A stretch of 64,000 nucleotides of DNA. Source: Cantharellus purpuraceus (Eukaryota; Basidiomycota; Agaricomycetes; Cantharellales; Hydnaceae). The stretch lies in contig JALBUN010000004.1 of NCBI GenBank assembly GCA_025174535.1, positions 62,001-126,000 on the forward strand. The letters run 5' to 3'. The notes under the pieces are model-generated. The model searched no databases. It was not told where the DNA came from and saw only the letters and a program-made list of their open reading frames with translations. Below, piece after piece: positions 11,912-23,509 of this stretch. How positions within the stretch are numbered: the stretch's first letter is position 1; each line of letters begins with the position of its first letter. The position numbers and the translations under genes were made by a program.

Positions 11912-13464
11912 ATGACCACCATGCAACTCGACTATATCATGACAACTGGAAATGGGTTCTCAACATTCCCAAAACTCAACTTGATGAACTTCTACTCATG
12001 GAAGAACAATATGGAGACAGTGCTGTATGGGCTGAACCAAATGGTAATGGTTCAAGGTACAGTTCCCAGGCCAAAGCTAGCGGATGCGATGGCACTGAAA
12101 GCGGCTGAGATGGCAGCCATTGCTGCATGGGACCTCCACGCTGGAAGGGCATATATGGAAATTGCCCTGCGTATCGAAGACGAGTGGAAGCAGCCCATAA
12201 TGGGTAACCGTGATCCGGTGAAGGCCTGGAAAGCCTTGGAGGACATGTACGGGGCAAGCATGGATGGCATCCATGCAGTGCTGTTCATGCAGATAACGAC
12301 CATGAAGTACATGGCTGGGACGCTGATCCAGATGCACCAGCTTAAAATGGAAGAGGTCCGGCAGAAGCTCGCAGCAGCTGGGCAGAGCATACCTGATTCG
12401 CAGTTCCTTTCATACTTCTTAAATTCCTTACCTGCTGAGCTTGACCAATTCACTACTACAGTCAATCACGCTACAGAAACTGTCACAAGTGTCACACAGA
12501 GGCTCAGACAAATGGAGCTCCGCCGTGAACTGCGTGGTGAAGACAGTTCAGGATTTCTAGCTAAAGGGAAAGGGAAAGCAGGGGGTGGAAAAGGCACGGA
12601 TACAAAGAGAAAAGGGAAATGCCATAACTGCGGTGTAGCTGGGCACTGGGCATGATTGCACGAAGCCAAAGAAGAATGATGTGAATGCCAAAGCAGGCAC
12701 ACAAGCGCTGGTCAGACACATGTTTATGGTGCTGAACAGAAAGGCAAGCAGAAGCAATGCCAATACCATGTACTACCTGGACTCAGGGGTGTCAGGTCAC
12801 TACACACTATGCCAAGAGGATCTCCAAGACTACGCAGCATTCAGTGTGCCACGCCAAATCACCACCACAAAGGGTCAGGTGCAGGCGATGGGATCTGGAA
12901 CCATACGCTATGTGATCCAGCTGAAGGATGGTGGTGAGGCATTTGGTGAGCTGCACAATGTGTCCTGGGTACCCAACATCACAGCGAGATTGCTGTCTGT
13001 ATGCCAGCTGACACAGAAGGGATATACTGTGGCATACAAGCTGCAAGCTGCGCGGACCGGGAGGAAACACTATTGACATACCAGTAATGGAGCAGGTCTA
13101 CCCAGTGTGGCTGAGAGTCATGAAGCCACAGACTAATGGGACTGCAAACCTGGTATTCACCGAGTCTGACAACTCCCAACTAGCGAAGCAGCTGGATGGT
13201 GAGTGGTTACTGGCAGCCACGGCACCTGCTGAGATCACATGGATGGACCTACATCGGATGATGGGTCATCTAAATATGCAGGATTGCAAGAAACTCACCG
13301 AAGGTGCTGCCAAGAACGTCAGGATCACAAATACTGCCGCTCCTATCCCCGCACAGATGGATTGCCTAGCCTGCATAGAGGGGAAGCAGACACGCTTACC
13401 ATTTCCCCCCAGAAGGCACCACGTGGAGGGGCTACTCGACCTGGTTCATATGGACACTGTTGGT
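11912..13464 (+). pseudogene. Copia-A gag, protease and GAG-pre-integrase region
   Basis: The gag at 11912-12655 (247 codons) opens with MTTMQLDYIM and has the usual copia gag core (FPKLNLMNFYSWKNNMETVL, WKALEDMYG). It ends in a zinc knuckle CHNCGVAGHWA, where a 2-nt loss removes the last Cys. The frame shifts into the protease part (12681-13076, YYLDSGVSGHYT). A third frame (13087-13503) carries the GAG-pre-integrase H...C-x2-C motif (HLNMQDCKKL...CLACIEGKQ) and the first integrase strand (LVHMDTVG). A solo LTR then interrupts it at 13465. Confidence 0.85.
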
Positions 13465-14754
13465 TGTATGGGAACTGGTTTTCCCTTAAAAGATCTTGTT
13501 TAAAGTCCTGAAACTGTACAATTCCGCTTGATGGCCTTAAAATATCAGCATATATCTGCTGCTTTCTCTTGATTCAGGGCCATTCAAATATTCTCTATTT
13601 TTTCATATTTTTTCAGGAATTTTCCATGCAGAAATGAGTCTACAAACTTATTGTTCTGCTGGGCGAAGTTTTGGGACCCACATGGACCCACAAACCTTCG
13701 CAGATGTCAGCAGCCTCAAAGTCAGCCGGAGTCACCCGGACAACTGACTCATTTTCGATCACATGACTCATTTCAATCTCCGACTCAATCTGGTCACCAC
13801 TGCCAGTAAATGCTCAATATCTTTGCAACCACTGCACCTCCTGACTCCATTTTCGGTGGAGAGTTCAATAGTGCTCTGAGTCACACTATGACTCCATCCA
13901 TGACTCATGCCATGAGTCAGAGCAAATCCAAGCAGCTCATTGGCTAGGAAACTTCCACCCCCTTCTCACATATTCCACTAGCTTCCAGTAGTTTCCATCT
14001 ATTAATAGGTAGAAGTTTCCAGTAGTATTAGTCAGGTCCTGTAAATACAATATAAAAGGAGCCCATTCTGCCTCTGAAATAAATAACCATTTCTACCCCA
14101 TCATTTGCACATCAGTGTGACTAGAGTGACATACAGTGTCATCCTCTATATCTCAGTAACTGTTGATTGTCCAGTTCAAGGGTCGCTTACAGTTGTGTAA
14201 CTGTATTCGATTGCACTCGAAGTAGTGATTGTCCTGCTTTGGGCGTGAGTGTAGTATCTACCTCGCATGACTACAAATCTACAGGGTGAGATTGTCTGTC
14301 GATAGTCCTGCCATTAGTGCTCTTGTTTAAGTTACTAGTGTGTACTGCCTTTGCAGAGCATTAGGATCTTGAACTCATGTGAAGCAGTTGCTAGACTACT
14401 TCACACATTGCTGTTACCTGCTTCAGAGTGTCACTGGTTGGATGGTCGGATTCATCCACCTACTTCCTCTAGCCTCTAAGTGCATTCCCCTCTTTTTGGA
14501 ATATCTGGACCCCTAAGCGTCTGTGAACTCTAGACTCTGGAAGTCTTATTCATTCCCTACTGCTAAGAAACGTATTACCTTCCTGCATATCGTCTGCATT
14601 GACCATTACAACGGATTGTAACCAAAGTATAAACGTTAAATCGTTTCTGGAGTTGTGCTGCAGTAGGATTTGATATTCTTCTCAGCTGTTCATTCATGGA
14701 ATTGTGGTGATTTAGAGTTTGCCCTAACACCATAATTTTGCAGGTTCCAAAACA
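13465..14754 (+). repeat. Solo LTR, 1290 bp, with bZIP-type site cluster
   Basis: It runs from TGTATGGGAACTGG to GCAGGTTCCAAAACA and is flanked by ttggt (13460-13464 and 14755-14759) inside the Copia-A integrase. The host reading resumes as PMETQSYNG. A TATA box (AATATAAAAGG, about 14049) and AATAAA (about 14079) define U3, R and U5. Five perfect TGA(C/G)TCA heptamers occur at 13745, 13764, 13877, 13901 and 13913, all upstream of the TATA box. A second, inverted copy lies at 54677-56104. The internal part of the family is not present in this window, so its class (probably gypsy) is inferred. Confidence 0.88.
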
Positions 14755-16457
14755 TTGGTCCTATGGAAACTCAGTCATACAACGGTATGCACTCACCTTA
14801 GTTGATGACAAATCCTGCATCTGCACACTCACCACAAATGAACGGCATTGCAGAGCGGATGAACCGGACGATCATGGAGGGAGTGCGTGCAATGCTATTG
14901 GAGGCAAAGCTGCCTAAGCGCTACTGGACACTGGCTTTCAGAACAATGGCGTACTTATGGACAGGTCACCGACTCGCGCCAACGATGGGAAGACACCATA
15001 TGAGGTTTTCTATGGTGAAGTGCCCGATATAGGTAACCTTCGACCGTTCGGATGTCAAGTTAGCGTGCATGCTGCAAGGGAGAAGATGCAGAAATTAGAC
15101 TCATGATCATGGAGAGGCTATATGGTGGGCTACGAGCCATGGGATGGTGGTTACCTGGTCCTGGAACCCAAATTGGGTAAGGTACACAGAGCGCGCAACC
15201 TGATATTCCACAAAGCGTCCTTGGGACTGATAATCCCAGCACTAATCATTGATGCACAGGAGCTGGCTACAAGCAGGGAACTAGATGAGGCACCGAGTCA
15301 GCTATCGGTGCCAGCTGCACAGACCCAAAGTGAAAAGCTTACCATAAGAATTCCTGCGTGACCCCAGCCAGCTGCTGCAGCCAGCGCAGTGAATACGGAT
15401 GCACTTGTGAGTACAGTACCAGATTACCCAGCTCATACAACGTGATCAGGCTGGATGCGCGAGCCACAGGCAGGCATTGCATTTGAGTTTGCGATGTCGG
15501 CAATGGCAGGGGAACTGCTGACAGACAACGTCGAATCAGCAGATGTACCAGTGCCAGATGATCCACTCATCATTGAAGAAGCACTTGCAGGCCTGAACAC
15601 ACCCTACTGGAGGAAAGCGCTAGACAAGGAGCATCAGAACCTCACAAACCATGGGGTATATGAATGGGCACAGAGTGGGGATGCACCAGTGATGGACTCC
15701 AAGACAGTGTTGAAGATGAAGCATGATACTGAAGGTGGGATCACAGGGTTCAAGGCGAGGTGTTGTGCATGAGGATTCACACAGATCCCCGGTCTTCGCT
15801 TTGACCCTGCACAGAGCTGTGCAACGGTAATGCGGTTCGAGACGCTGCAAATCATTCTGGCGGCAGCAGCAAGTCAGAATACAGCGATACAGCAGTTTGA
15901 TGTTGCTTCTGCTTACCTGCACTACCCACTCCGTGAGATCGTCTACATGAAGCCCCCGCCAGGTTTTGAGCATCCGACAGACCCAACGCTGGTGTGGTGG
16001 CTATTGAAGCCACTATATGGAACGGTCCAGGGGGGGCACTATTAGGAGGAAGAGAAGTCAGAATTCATGGGAAAGATCAGCTGGAAGAAGCTCACCTTGG
16101 ATCCAAGCGCTTTCCGAAGGACATGGGAGGACGGCTCATCCGCTGTCATAGTCTTCTGGGTAGACGACGCAACCTGTGTGGGACCTGAGGATAAACTACT
16201 TGAGCTTGAACGTCAGTTTTCTGAACAGTATGGCATATCAAGCGAGGGGAGCTTACCTGGACACTGGGCATTGCATTTAAACATGATCACCCAAGTCAAA
16301 CAATAGTGCTGTTGCAGATGTCATTTGTCGACGGTCTGCTGCACAAGTTTTCGCTTGAAGATGCCACACCGCTGGCAACGCTGTTTGCTCCAGGAACCTA
16401 CCTAACAGTTGAAATGTGCCCTCAGGATGATGTTGAACGCGAGAGAATGGCAGGCGT
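14755..16457 (+). pseudogene. Copia-A integrase C-terminus and reverse transcriptase
   Basis: After the solo LTR the integrase reads PMETQSYNGMH and LVDDKS, then jumps directly to MTNPASAHSPQMNGIAERMNR. About 100 residues of the catalytic core are missing. The RT follows in pieces at 15455-15772 (WRKALDKEHQNL), 15830-16045 (QFDVASAYLHYPLREIVYMK, PLYGTVQGG) and 16067-16306, with FWVDDATCVG as the YVDD-type catalytic motif. A TGA at 15770 interrupts CA-GFTQIPG where Arg is expected. The frame is cut again by a second LTR at 16458 just after ERMAGV. Confidence 0.82.
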
Positions 16458-17873
16458 TGTCGGTTCGCTTAAGGAATAGATCCTATAAGCCTGCGCGCAA
16501 CGGTCCTAGCAAACAGACGGTGTGTAATGCAGTTGTTCAGCACTCCAAAGATCAATCAGGGCGAGGGGTAAGTAACAGGGAAGTGGGATAGTGCTCTGTG
16601 GTTGGATGGGGATGGGAGCTAAAGGTTGGTCCCGATGGCTGATCGTGCTCTGTGACTGGATGACAATGCGGAGCCTGGTTGGGAGGTACGCGAAAGCTGG
16701 TTTCAGGAGAAGCAACCTCTCGGTGGCGGAGGGAAATCTGATCGTTGAACCAAGGTGTTTTACCTCAGTGTAGAGATGATGGATTGTGATGTAGAGCGTA
16801 GAGCGTAGACTTAGAGCGTGGACTTTGACTTTAGAGCGTTGGCTGAAAACTTGTTGATTTATTCCAAAGGCGAAAACTAGCACCCTTTTATATACAAATC
16901 CCCAGGGCACAACGACATAATATGAGGAGCAAATGATGCGATATGATGCAAGAAATGCTGATCAAGCCAGCTGACAAAGCGTGTGAAGTTGAACTACTAA
17001 AGGGGGAAATCATGGAGAAATGAAATGACAGATAGGGGTAATCTTTGTAAGAATAGGGGGTGATGAGTAATAAAAGAACCAAAAATAGAACAAGGATGAG
17101 TAAGTTGTGTATGAATGAATTAAAAGATGAAACAGGGGTGAGTCATATAAAAGAACAATAGAAATGTCCACCAATACCATCTTCCCTATGGCTCTGAAGG
17201 TAAATTGACCCTGAGTCACATGAGGACTTCAGTCAGCATCCACAACAAATACTCCTTATTGTCTTAGTGATCTGTCTCCATAAGGTATCCCGTTCCAAGA
17301 GTATTTGGTCCCTTTGCCTGACACGATGTAACCTGAGTCGGATTGAAGTGGGAGGATAGGTCAGCGATGGTGACTGAAATTCTACCTCACGTTCGACTCT
17401 TCTATCCGTGTTACGATATAGAGGCAAAATGTCGAGGAATGTATATGGTTCAATGGAATTGTGAAAGAATATGGGATCGCCAATGGCATAAGAGAGACAT
17501 GGTGGGGATCTTGGACGTTGAAAGAGTTTTGGAAGTATTTTGACACGTGGAGGTGGCTTAACATGCCCGTGGAGCTCGGTGTATTTTTGATAGTCCTCTG
17601 TGTCCAGAGACCAGTGTGACGTATTATTAGAAGTGATGTTGGAGAGGGGAATAGAATGGGAAGCCATGTGAATGATGATGAAAGGATCGGTGTGAATAGA
17701 AGGCTGATAATGATCGATGGCGATGAAACACGAGTGACGATCGATGGCTCAAATTAGAGACTGAGGTGGATAGGGAGTTGCGGCGCTATTTAAAAGTTGA
17801 TACGAAAAGACGCTGGCAGAGTTGGACTGTCAGAGTGGTTCGATATGTGTCCTCGATGCGTCCTGGCTCGTCA
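16458..17873 (-). repeat. Solo LTR, 1416 bp, inverted
   Basis: On the minus strand it starts TGACGAGCCAGGACGC and ends GCGAACCGACA. A TATATAAAAGG box sits at 16884-16894 and AATAAA at 16858-16863, in the correct LTR order for that strand. The flanks share gcgt (16454-16457 and 17874-17877), a 4-bp duplication as in some Ty3/gypsy elements. Copia-A coding resumes immediately after it (VPYRELVGALLYI). Two antisense open frames (17233-17667 and 16506-16910) inside it have no recognisable domain. No other copy is in the window. Confidence 0.75.
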
Positions 17874-18556
17874 GCGTACCTTACAGGGAGCTGGTAGGTG
17901 CGCTGTTATACATAATGGTGGCGACGCAACCAGACATTGCATATGCACTCAGCGTGCTATGCAAATATATGTCCAATCTGGGACAAGTGCACTGGCAGGC
18001 CGCTAAGCAAGTCCTACGTTACCTGAAGGGAACAATGGATGTACCTCTGAAGTTAGGAGGCGACCTCACGCTCTCCGCGTACTCAGATGCTGATTTCGCC
18101 GGCGACCAGGATGACAGAAAGTCAACTGGGGCCTACACGTTCTTGATAGGAACCAGCGCTGTGTCGTGGTCAGCTAAGAAGCAGAAGGTGACAGCATTGT
18201 CTACCTTGGAGGCGGAATACATGGCAATGTTGCAAGCGGCAAGGGAGGCAACCTGGATGCTTCAAATGCTGAAAAAACTGGGCACAAACGTTCAATACAT
18301 CAGGATCTTTGCAGACAATCAGGGGGCTATAGCACTCACCCTGAATCCAGTGTTCCACAACCGTTCCAAGCATATTGACGTCCAGTACCACTACATATGC
18401 GAGAAAGTCGCTGATGGCGAACTTCAGATTGAGTTTATTCCAACTACAGAAATGGTGGCGGACGTACTTACCAAGGGTCTACCGCTGGCACCGCACAGCG
18501 CGCATTGTGCTAAGCTTGGGTTGGCAATATATGATAATGAGCGAGGGGGAGTGTAG
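17874..18556 (+). pseudogene. Copia-A RT thumb and RNase H
   Basis: The frame continues as VPYRELVGALLYIMVATQPD, then [63 protein letters not shown] and ADVLTKGLP. These are the standard motifs of a copia RNase H in order with the acidic residues D, E and D present. This C-terminal part is intact and ends at TAG 18554, overlapping the first bases of the 3' LTR. Confidence 0.88.
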
Positions 18557-18689
18557 AAGAGAAAGTACGCTCACTTACTCTATATATATAGCGCGTTTCT
18601 GTTAGTCAGCACATGTATAGTTTCCACAAGGGCCACATATAATACAGTCAGTTTTTACCTCCGACCATCACATGAGTTGCTACTCAACA
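18552..18689 (+). repeat. 3' LTR of Copia-A
   Basis: 138 bp, same ends as the 5' LTR but with a tctatatatatag segment. It is followed by the target duplication aagtc. Confidence 0.92.
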
Positions 18690-19859
18690 AAGTCAAACTC
18701 ACCAAGAAGTCCGTTGGAATACTCACTGCCGGTATTTGACCTCAATGGTCCAGGAAATGCCATGCAATCCTTTGATCAAGTGGCATATGGTCCTACATTG
18801 AAGGGGGAGAAAAGGAACCTGCTGAAGATTGTGCAAAAAAGGCTGAATGGGACAAAATGAACAATTGGATTGTGGGAGCTCTCTGTCAGGTTGTTGAGGA
18901 CTCCCTTGCTCAAGAGATAGAACAATATACCTTGGCGTCCAAGGCCTGGGAACACCTCAAGAAAAAGACATACCAGAGCGGTATCAATTCCAAGTTCAAT
19001 GCCCTTCAGAACGCAAGATTGTGATTCACTACTGCCATGACTGCCTCATCAGTACTCACTAACCTCAAGGACTACATGGAGGTGATCTACAGTGGTGAAC
19101 CCCCAACCAAGGAGGAATGGACCATCAGACTGCTGCTCCATGCAATGTGTGACAGCGAATTTGAAGGACTGCGCAAAATCCTCATAGCATCATCATTAGC
19201 ACTTACCCCCTCTGTCATCATTCAGTGCATCGAATCCAAAGCGCAAGAATCCAGGCACCGTGAAGCAATTAAAAATGAAGATGTTCTACTTGCAGCAAAG
19301 CAGAAGCAGGTGAAGGTGGCCAACAATGCTTTGAAATGCTTGGAGTGCAACAAAAAGGGACATACAATCGAGAAGTGCTGGGAAAAGGGGGGAGGCAACA
19401 AAGGAAAGGCACCAGACTGGTGGAAGACGGCAAAGGAAAAACAGTGAAAGGAAAGTGAAAAGAAGAAAAAGAAGGAGCAGGCCCATGCTACCATATCAGA
19501 GGTTGCAGATAGTGATTCTGGATCAGAGTCCTGCGCCATTTTTCAAGAAACAATCCAACTTTCAAACACTTCCCCAGTAAATTGGGATGACATCGCAGCA
19601 TACATGGAAATTCCTATACCCTACTACTTCGATTCGGGAGCAACCAGTCATTGCTCACCAATTCAAGACAACTTCTCAGACCTGCGCTCAATACCACCTT
19701 GAAATGTCCATGGCATCAATGGTTCCAGCCTCACTGCAATTGCAATGGGTACCATAAAGTTGAGATTTGGAAAAGGGTGCAAACTACTCCTACATGATGC
19801 CTTATATATACCCGACGCTAAACTGTGGCTCATCTCCATTGGGAGACTAACTGACATGG

Positions 19860-20387
19860 TGTTATGACTATATTCATTAACACCCAGATCCCCGTCCAAT
19901 CCACTCAGATCCCTGCGCATATGAAATCTATACTCCATTTGGAAACCATCACATCTCCATTTACCTGTCTGATTGTAACCACCGATTCCACCCATCCGTC
20001 TCTGGTTCCAATTGATGCATCAGCATCACCATAGGAACCCAGACACCCGTCCCTGTTGGACTTGGACATTCTCATGTAAGGCCATTGGCCTCGGAGACCC
20101 ATCCCCGTAGTAATTATTATTAGATTTCAAATATGTATTTAAGTTGCCTGACTGAGGACTTCATTCCCCAGTTCAAATATCAAATCACACCTAGTTCCTA
20201 AGTCCAATCCTAACTCTTTAAGTTGTACTCCATCTCTGAAATCTTGGACACTGGTATTAGTGAGGGTGCAGCACATAAGCTGAAGCCAAGTCCGTTCCGA
20301 CCCCCATGATGTACCCCAACTCCTTCTCTGACTCCAACCAAACCTCCAACCCAATCTCTGACCACCAATCAGACCTAGTGTGTAACA
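19860..20387 (+). repeat. 5' LTR of the nested gypsy
   Basis: 528 bp, TGTTATGACTATATTC to AGTGTGTAACA. A TATTTAAG box lies near 20137. It holds only a single unit of the aaacctcc motif that is expanded in the solo copy at 23510. Differences from the 3' LTR are mainly transitions. Confidence 0.92.
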
Positions 20388-20464
20388 GTATATTCAAACT
20401 GCCATACTCACTCCTACCAATGCCATGATCCACCGCCAATTCTGAACATGCACAAACCATCAAG

Positions 20465-21570
20465 GTGCTTGCTCCCAGCATCGACACCATCCCCGAGGTT
20501 GTCAAAGAACTGACGGACCACATAGAGGCCATCAATGAAGAAGACGACACTCAACCCTCTCCAAATCTGGCACAAGCCATCTCCCTGCTTGCCAGCAGCA
20601 TCTGTAACCCACAAGCCATCTCCCTGCTTGCCAGCAGCATCTGTAACCCACAAGCCCCTAAGTCCTGGACCAAGGTCCGAGAACCTGACCCATTTGATGG
20701 CTCTGATCTGCAAAAGCTCCAGCCATTCTTGGTGCAACCAGTTGAATTTCCACGACCACCCCAACGCGTTCACATCTGATCGGGCAAAGGTCACCTTCAT
20801 CATGTCCTATCTCAAGGGCACCACACTGGACTACTTTGAGCCAGTGCTCATGGATGACTCTGATGACCTGATATGGTCAGATGACTACTCTGACTTCATC
20901 TCTGAACTTCGGACCAATTTTGGTCCTTACAACCCTAAGGCCGATGCTGAGAATGAACTCAATCAACTTCAGATGAAGGAAAATCACAAAATTGCAAAAT
21001 ACATTGTGAGTTTCCAGCAGCTAGCCCCAAAAGTCCAATGGGGCAATGCCACACTCTGACACCAATTTTACGTTGGTCTCCCATCCTGCATCAAGGATGA
21101 GATATCATGCGTCGGTAAGCCAGATACTTTGGTTAACCTTCGCAAGCTTGCCCAATCCATTGACACCCATCATTGGGAACGTCAATCTGAGGTCTCCTGC
21201 AAAAATTCAGCTAACAACAAATCAGACAAATCATCAGACAAGACCCAAAAGTCCAACAAGGGGTCCAATAAGGACCACTGCCAACTCAGTCCAGAAGTCA
21301 AACACAGGTAATGCTGCCACTTCCAGTTCCGGTTAGAACAACTCCGGCACCAGCAATAACTCTGGAGCTCACAAGAGCACTCTGGACCTCTCCACCAAGC
21401 TAGGGAAGGATGGCAAACTTACCCAGCAGGAATGCCAGTGCCACATGGACAACAACCTCTGTCTGTTCTGTGGAAAGCCTGGCCACCAAGCTAAGGATTG
21501 CAACAAGGCAACCTCATCTGCAGCAAAGGCAAAGGGCCATGCTGCCAATGCCATGATGGACCAAAAAAAA
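20465..21570 (+). pseudogene. Nested gypsy gag
   Basis: The gag region begins near MLAPSIDTIPEVVKEL and includes the capsid-like part FIMSYLKGTTLDYFEP...FISELRTNFGPYNP. The zinc knuckle is C-x2-C-x4-H-x4-C (CLFCGKPGHQAKDC, about 21459-21500). A 39-40 nt tandem duplication (20571-20650) repeats AISLLASSICNPQ. TGA at 21057 and TAG near 21334 interrupt the frame, and frame changes are present. The product would be the structural Gag protein. Confidence 0.8.
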
Positions 21571-21595
21571 TAATAAGCAGTCCTATAGCCTCTGT

Positions 21596-23509
21596 ATGGG
21601 TACTCCCTGTACGACAAATGAGGTCCACCTGAATGCATCCACTCTTTCCCACTCTGACTCCCTTACCCTCCACATCTACTCCGACTCCATCCCCGATACC
21701 ACTATCCAAGCATTAATTGACTCCGGTTCTACTCACTGTTTCCTCAATTCCTCTTTTTCCAATTTACATGAACTACATACCATAACTCTGATATCACTCT
21801 GATTATTTGATGGCACTACTAATGCTGTTATTTCATGAGCTATAGATCTGTCTATCTGTTTTTCTGTTGGAGAAATCCAGAACCTTACATTCTATGTTAC
21901 TCCGCTTGACTCCAGCTGTTCTGTGGTTCTTGGACATAATTGGCTCACCCACTACAATCCATTGATTGACTGGGCATTAGGCCATATCACATTCCGTTCC
22001 CCAGTACAGGTGGTGTCATCCCTGACGTCACCAGCAATTTTAGGTGCAAAACTATCTTCAGCCTCTGCTGACTCCACTCCGATAGATACTCTGTCTACCC
22101 CTCTGCCTATATTGATGGTGGATGCTATGGTCTTCACCAGACTAAGCAAACTGAATGGCTCTCACACGTTCCAGGTTCACCTCTCCGATCCGATATTCCT
22201 CGCCGCTCGTTCCACCCGATCAACTCCACTGGACCTACCTATGGTCCCTAAGGAGTATCATGAATTCACCAACATGTTCAGCAAGTCTAAAGCTGACTCC
22301 CTAGCAGAACACTGACCATATGATCTCAAGATTGAGTTGGATGACAACTCCACCCCTCCGCTTGGCCCTATTTACTCACTATCCCAAAAAGAGCTACTGG
22401 CTCTCCAAACATTCATAGACAAGAACTTGGCTATGGGCTTCATCTGCCCATCCCTATCTCCCCATGGAGCTCTGGTCCTATTTGTCCGCAAAAAGGACGG
22501 ATCACTCTGTCTATGCATTGACTTCTGTGGACTTAACAAGATTACAAAGAAAGACCAATACCCAATACCCCACACTGCAGACCTACTCGAGAGTCCTCAA
22601 AAAGCTAAGATCTATTCCAAAATAGATCTCCGACATGCCTACCATCTAGTCTGCATCTGAGAAGGCGATGAGTGGAAAACAACCTTCTGCACTTGATATA
22701 GTTCTTTTGAATGGTGCATCATGCCCTTCAGACTAACCAATGCCCCAGCCACATTCCAGAGGTTCATGAATGATACCTTCGCTGACCTTCTTGATGTGAC
22801 CGTCCTCGTTTACTTAGATGACATTTTGGTATATTTGGACAATGAAGAAGAACATCGGACACATGTCCAAGAGGTACTCTGACATCTCCGAAAACATGGC
22901 CTTTTCACCCGTGCTGACAAATGTGAATTCCACTCTGACTCGGTTGAGTATCTAGGCTATATCCTCTCCCTGGCAGGACTGACAATGTCTGATGACAAAA
23001 TCAAAGCCATACAGGAATGGCCAGAACTGCGGAAAGTCAAAGACGTACAGTCCTTCCTGGGGTTCACCAACTTCTACCACCGCTTCATTTATGGCTACTC
23101 CAATATCACTGTTCCGCTCACCTGACTTACCAGGAAGGGTACCCAATGGAATTTCACTGATGAATGTAGACAGAGCTTTGAGACCTTTACTTCCACTCTG
23201 ATACTGACTCATTGGGTTTCAGGTGTTCCTATCCTATTAGAAACTGATGCCTCCAACTATGCACTTGCCGCGATCCTGTTTATCATCTCTCCAGACAATG
23301 GACAAGTCCATCCAATTGCTTTTCACTCACGTACATTTATGCCCCCCGAACTGAACTATGACGTCCATGACAAAGAGCTCCTTGCCATATATGAAGCCTT
23401 CCAGATATGGAGACATTACCTTGAAGGCCCCTCCAAGCCGGTGGACATCATAACAGACCACAAGAACTTGGAATACTTCTCCACAATGAAACTACTCACC
23501 TGGAGACAA
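21596..23509 (+). pseudogene. Nested gypsy protease, RT and start of RNase H
   Basis: The protease has ALIDSGSTHCFLNSSF (catalytic DSG) and VVLGHNWLTHYNPLIDW. RT begins near 22370: [45 protein letters not shown], and YLDDILVY as the catalytic motif (about 22810-22836). FLGFTNFYHRFIYGYS follows, then the RNase H part ILLETDASNYALAAIL and NYDVHDKELLAIYEAF. From 22313 to 23125 every stop is TGA and all are in one frame (22313, 22658, 22694, 22880, 23123). The frame is cut at 23510 by a solo LTR. Confidence 0.85.

Larger units (their letters stand above)
11750..18689 (+). mobile_element. Copia-A: Ty1/copia retrotransposon inserted in Copia-B gag
   Basis: Short LTRs at 11750-11874 and 18552-18689 (TGTAGAAGAGAAAG...TTGCTACTCAACA) are flanked by aagtc (11745-11749 and 18690-18694). 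The PBS GGTTATGGGCCCC is at 11875 and a polypurine tract gagcgagggggag ends at 18551. Without its two inserted LTRs it is about 4.2 kb; most of the integrase core is deleted. The two LTRs differ by five substitutions, all transitions, plus a gap of about 13 bp, so the insertion is not recent. It is defective through stops, frameshifts, the deletion and two later insertions. Confidence 0.92.
11738..19859 (+). pseudogene. Copia-B gag and protease, interrupted by Copia-A
   Basis: The ATG at 11738 is followed by only four codons (MTEV) before Copia-A. The frame resumes at 18695 with KLTKKSVGILTAG and continues through a UBN2-type gag region (WIVGALCQVVEDSLAQEI). The part at 19037-19447 covers the gag C-terminus and a zinc knuckle C-x2-C-x4-H-x4-C (CLEC...H...C). 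TGA stops occur in the gag part near 18737 and 18774. The protease motif YYFDSGATSHC lies near 19620. The frame is then cut by the gypsy at 19860, just after SIGRLTDM. Confidence 0.8.

Noticed and set aside
14771..14781. TCATACA at 14775-14781 as the end of the solo LTR
   Set aside because: It pairs with the TGTATG start, but the flanks then do not match. Ending at AAAACA (14754) gives a perfect ttggt duplication and restores the Copia-A frame.
17233..17667. Antisense ORF of 144 codons inside the 16458-17873 LTR as a gene
   Set aside because: It lies in LTR U3, has low-complexity Pro/Arg/Ile composition and no motif. It is kept only as a note under the LTR.
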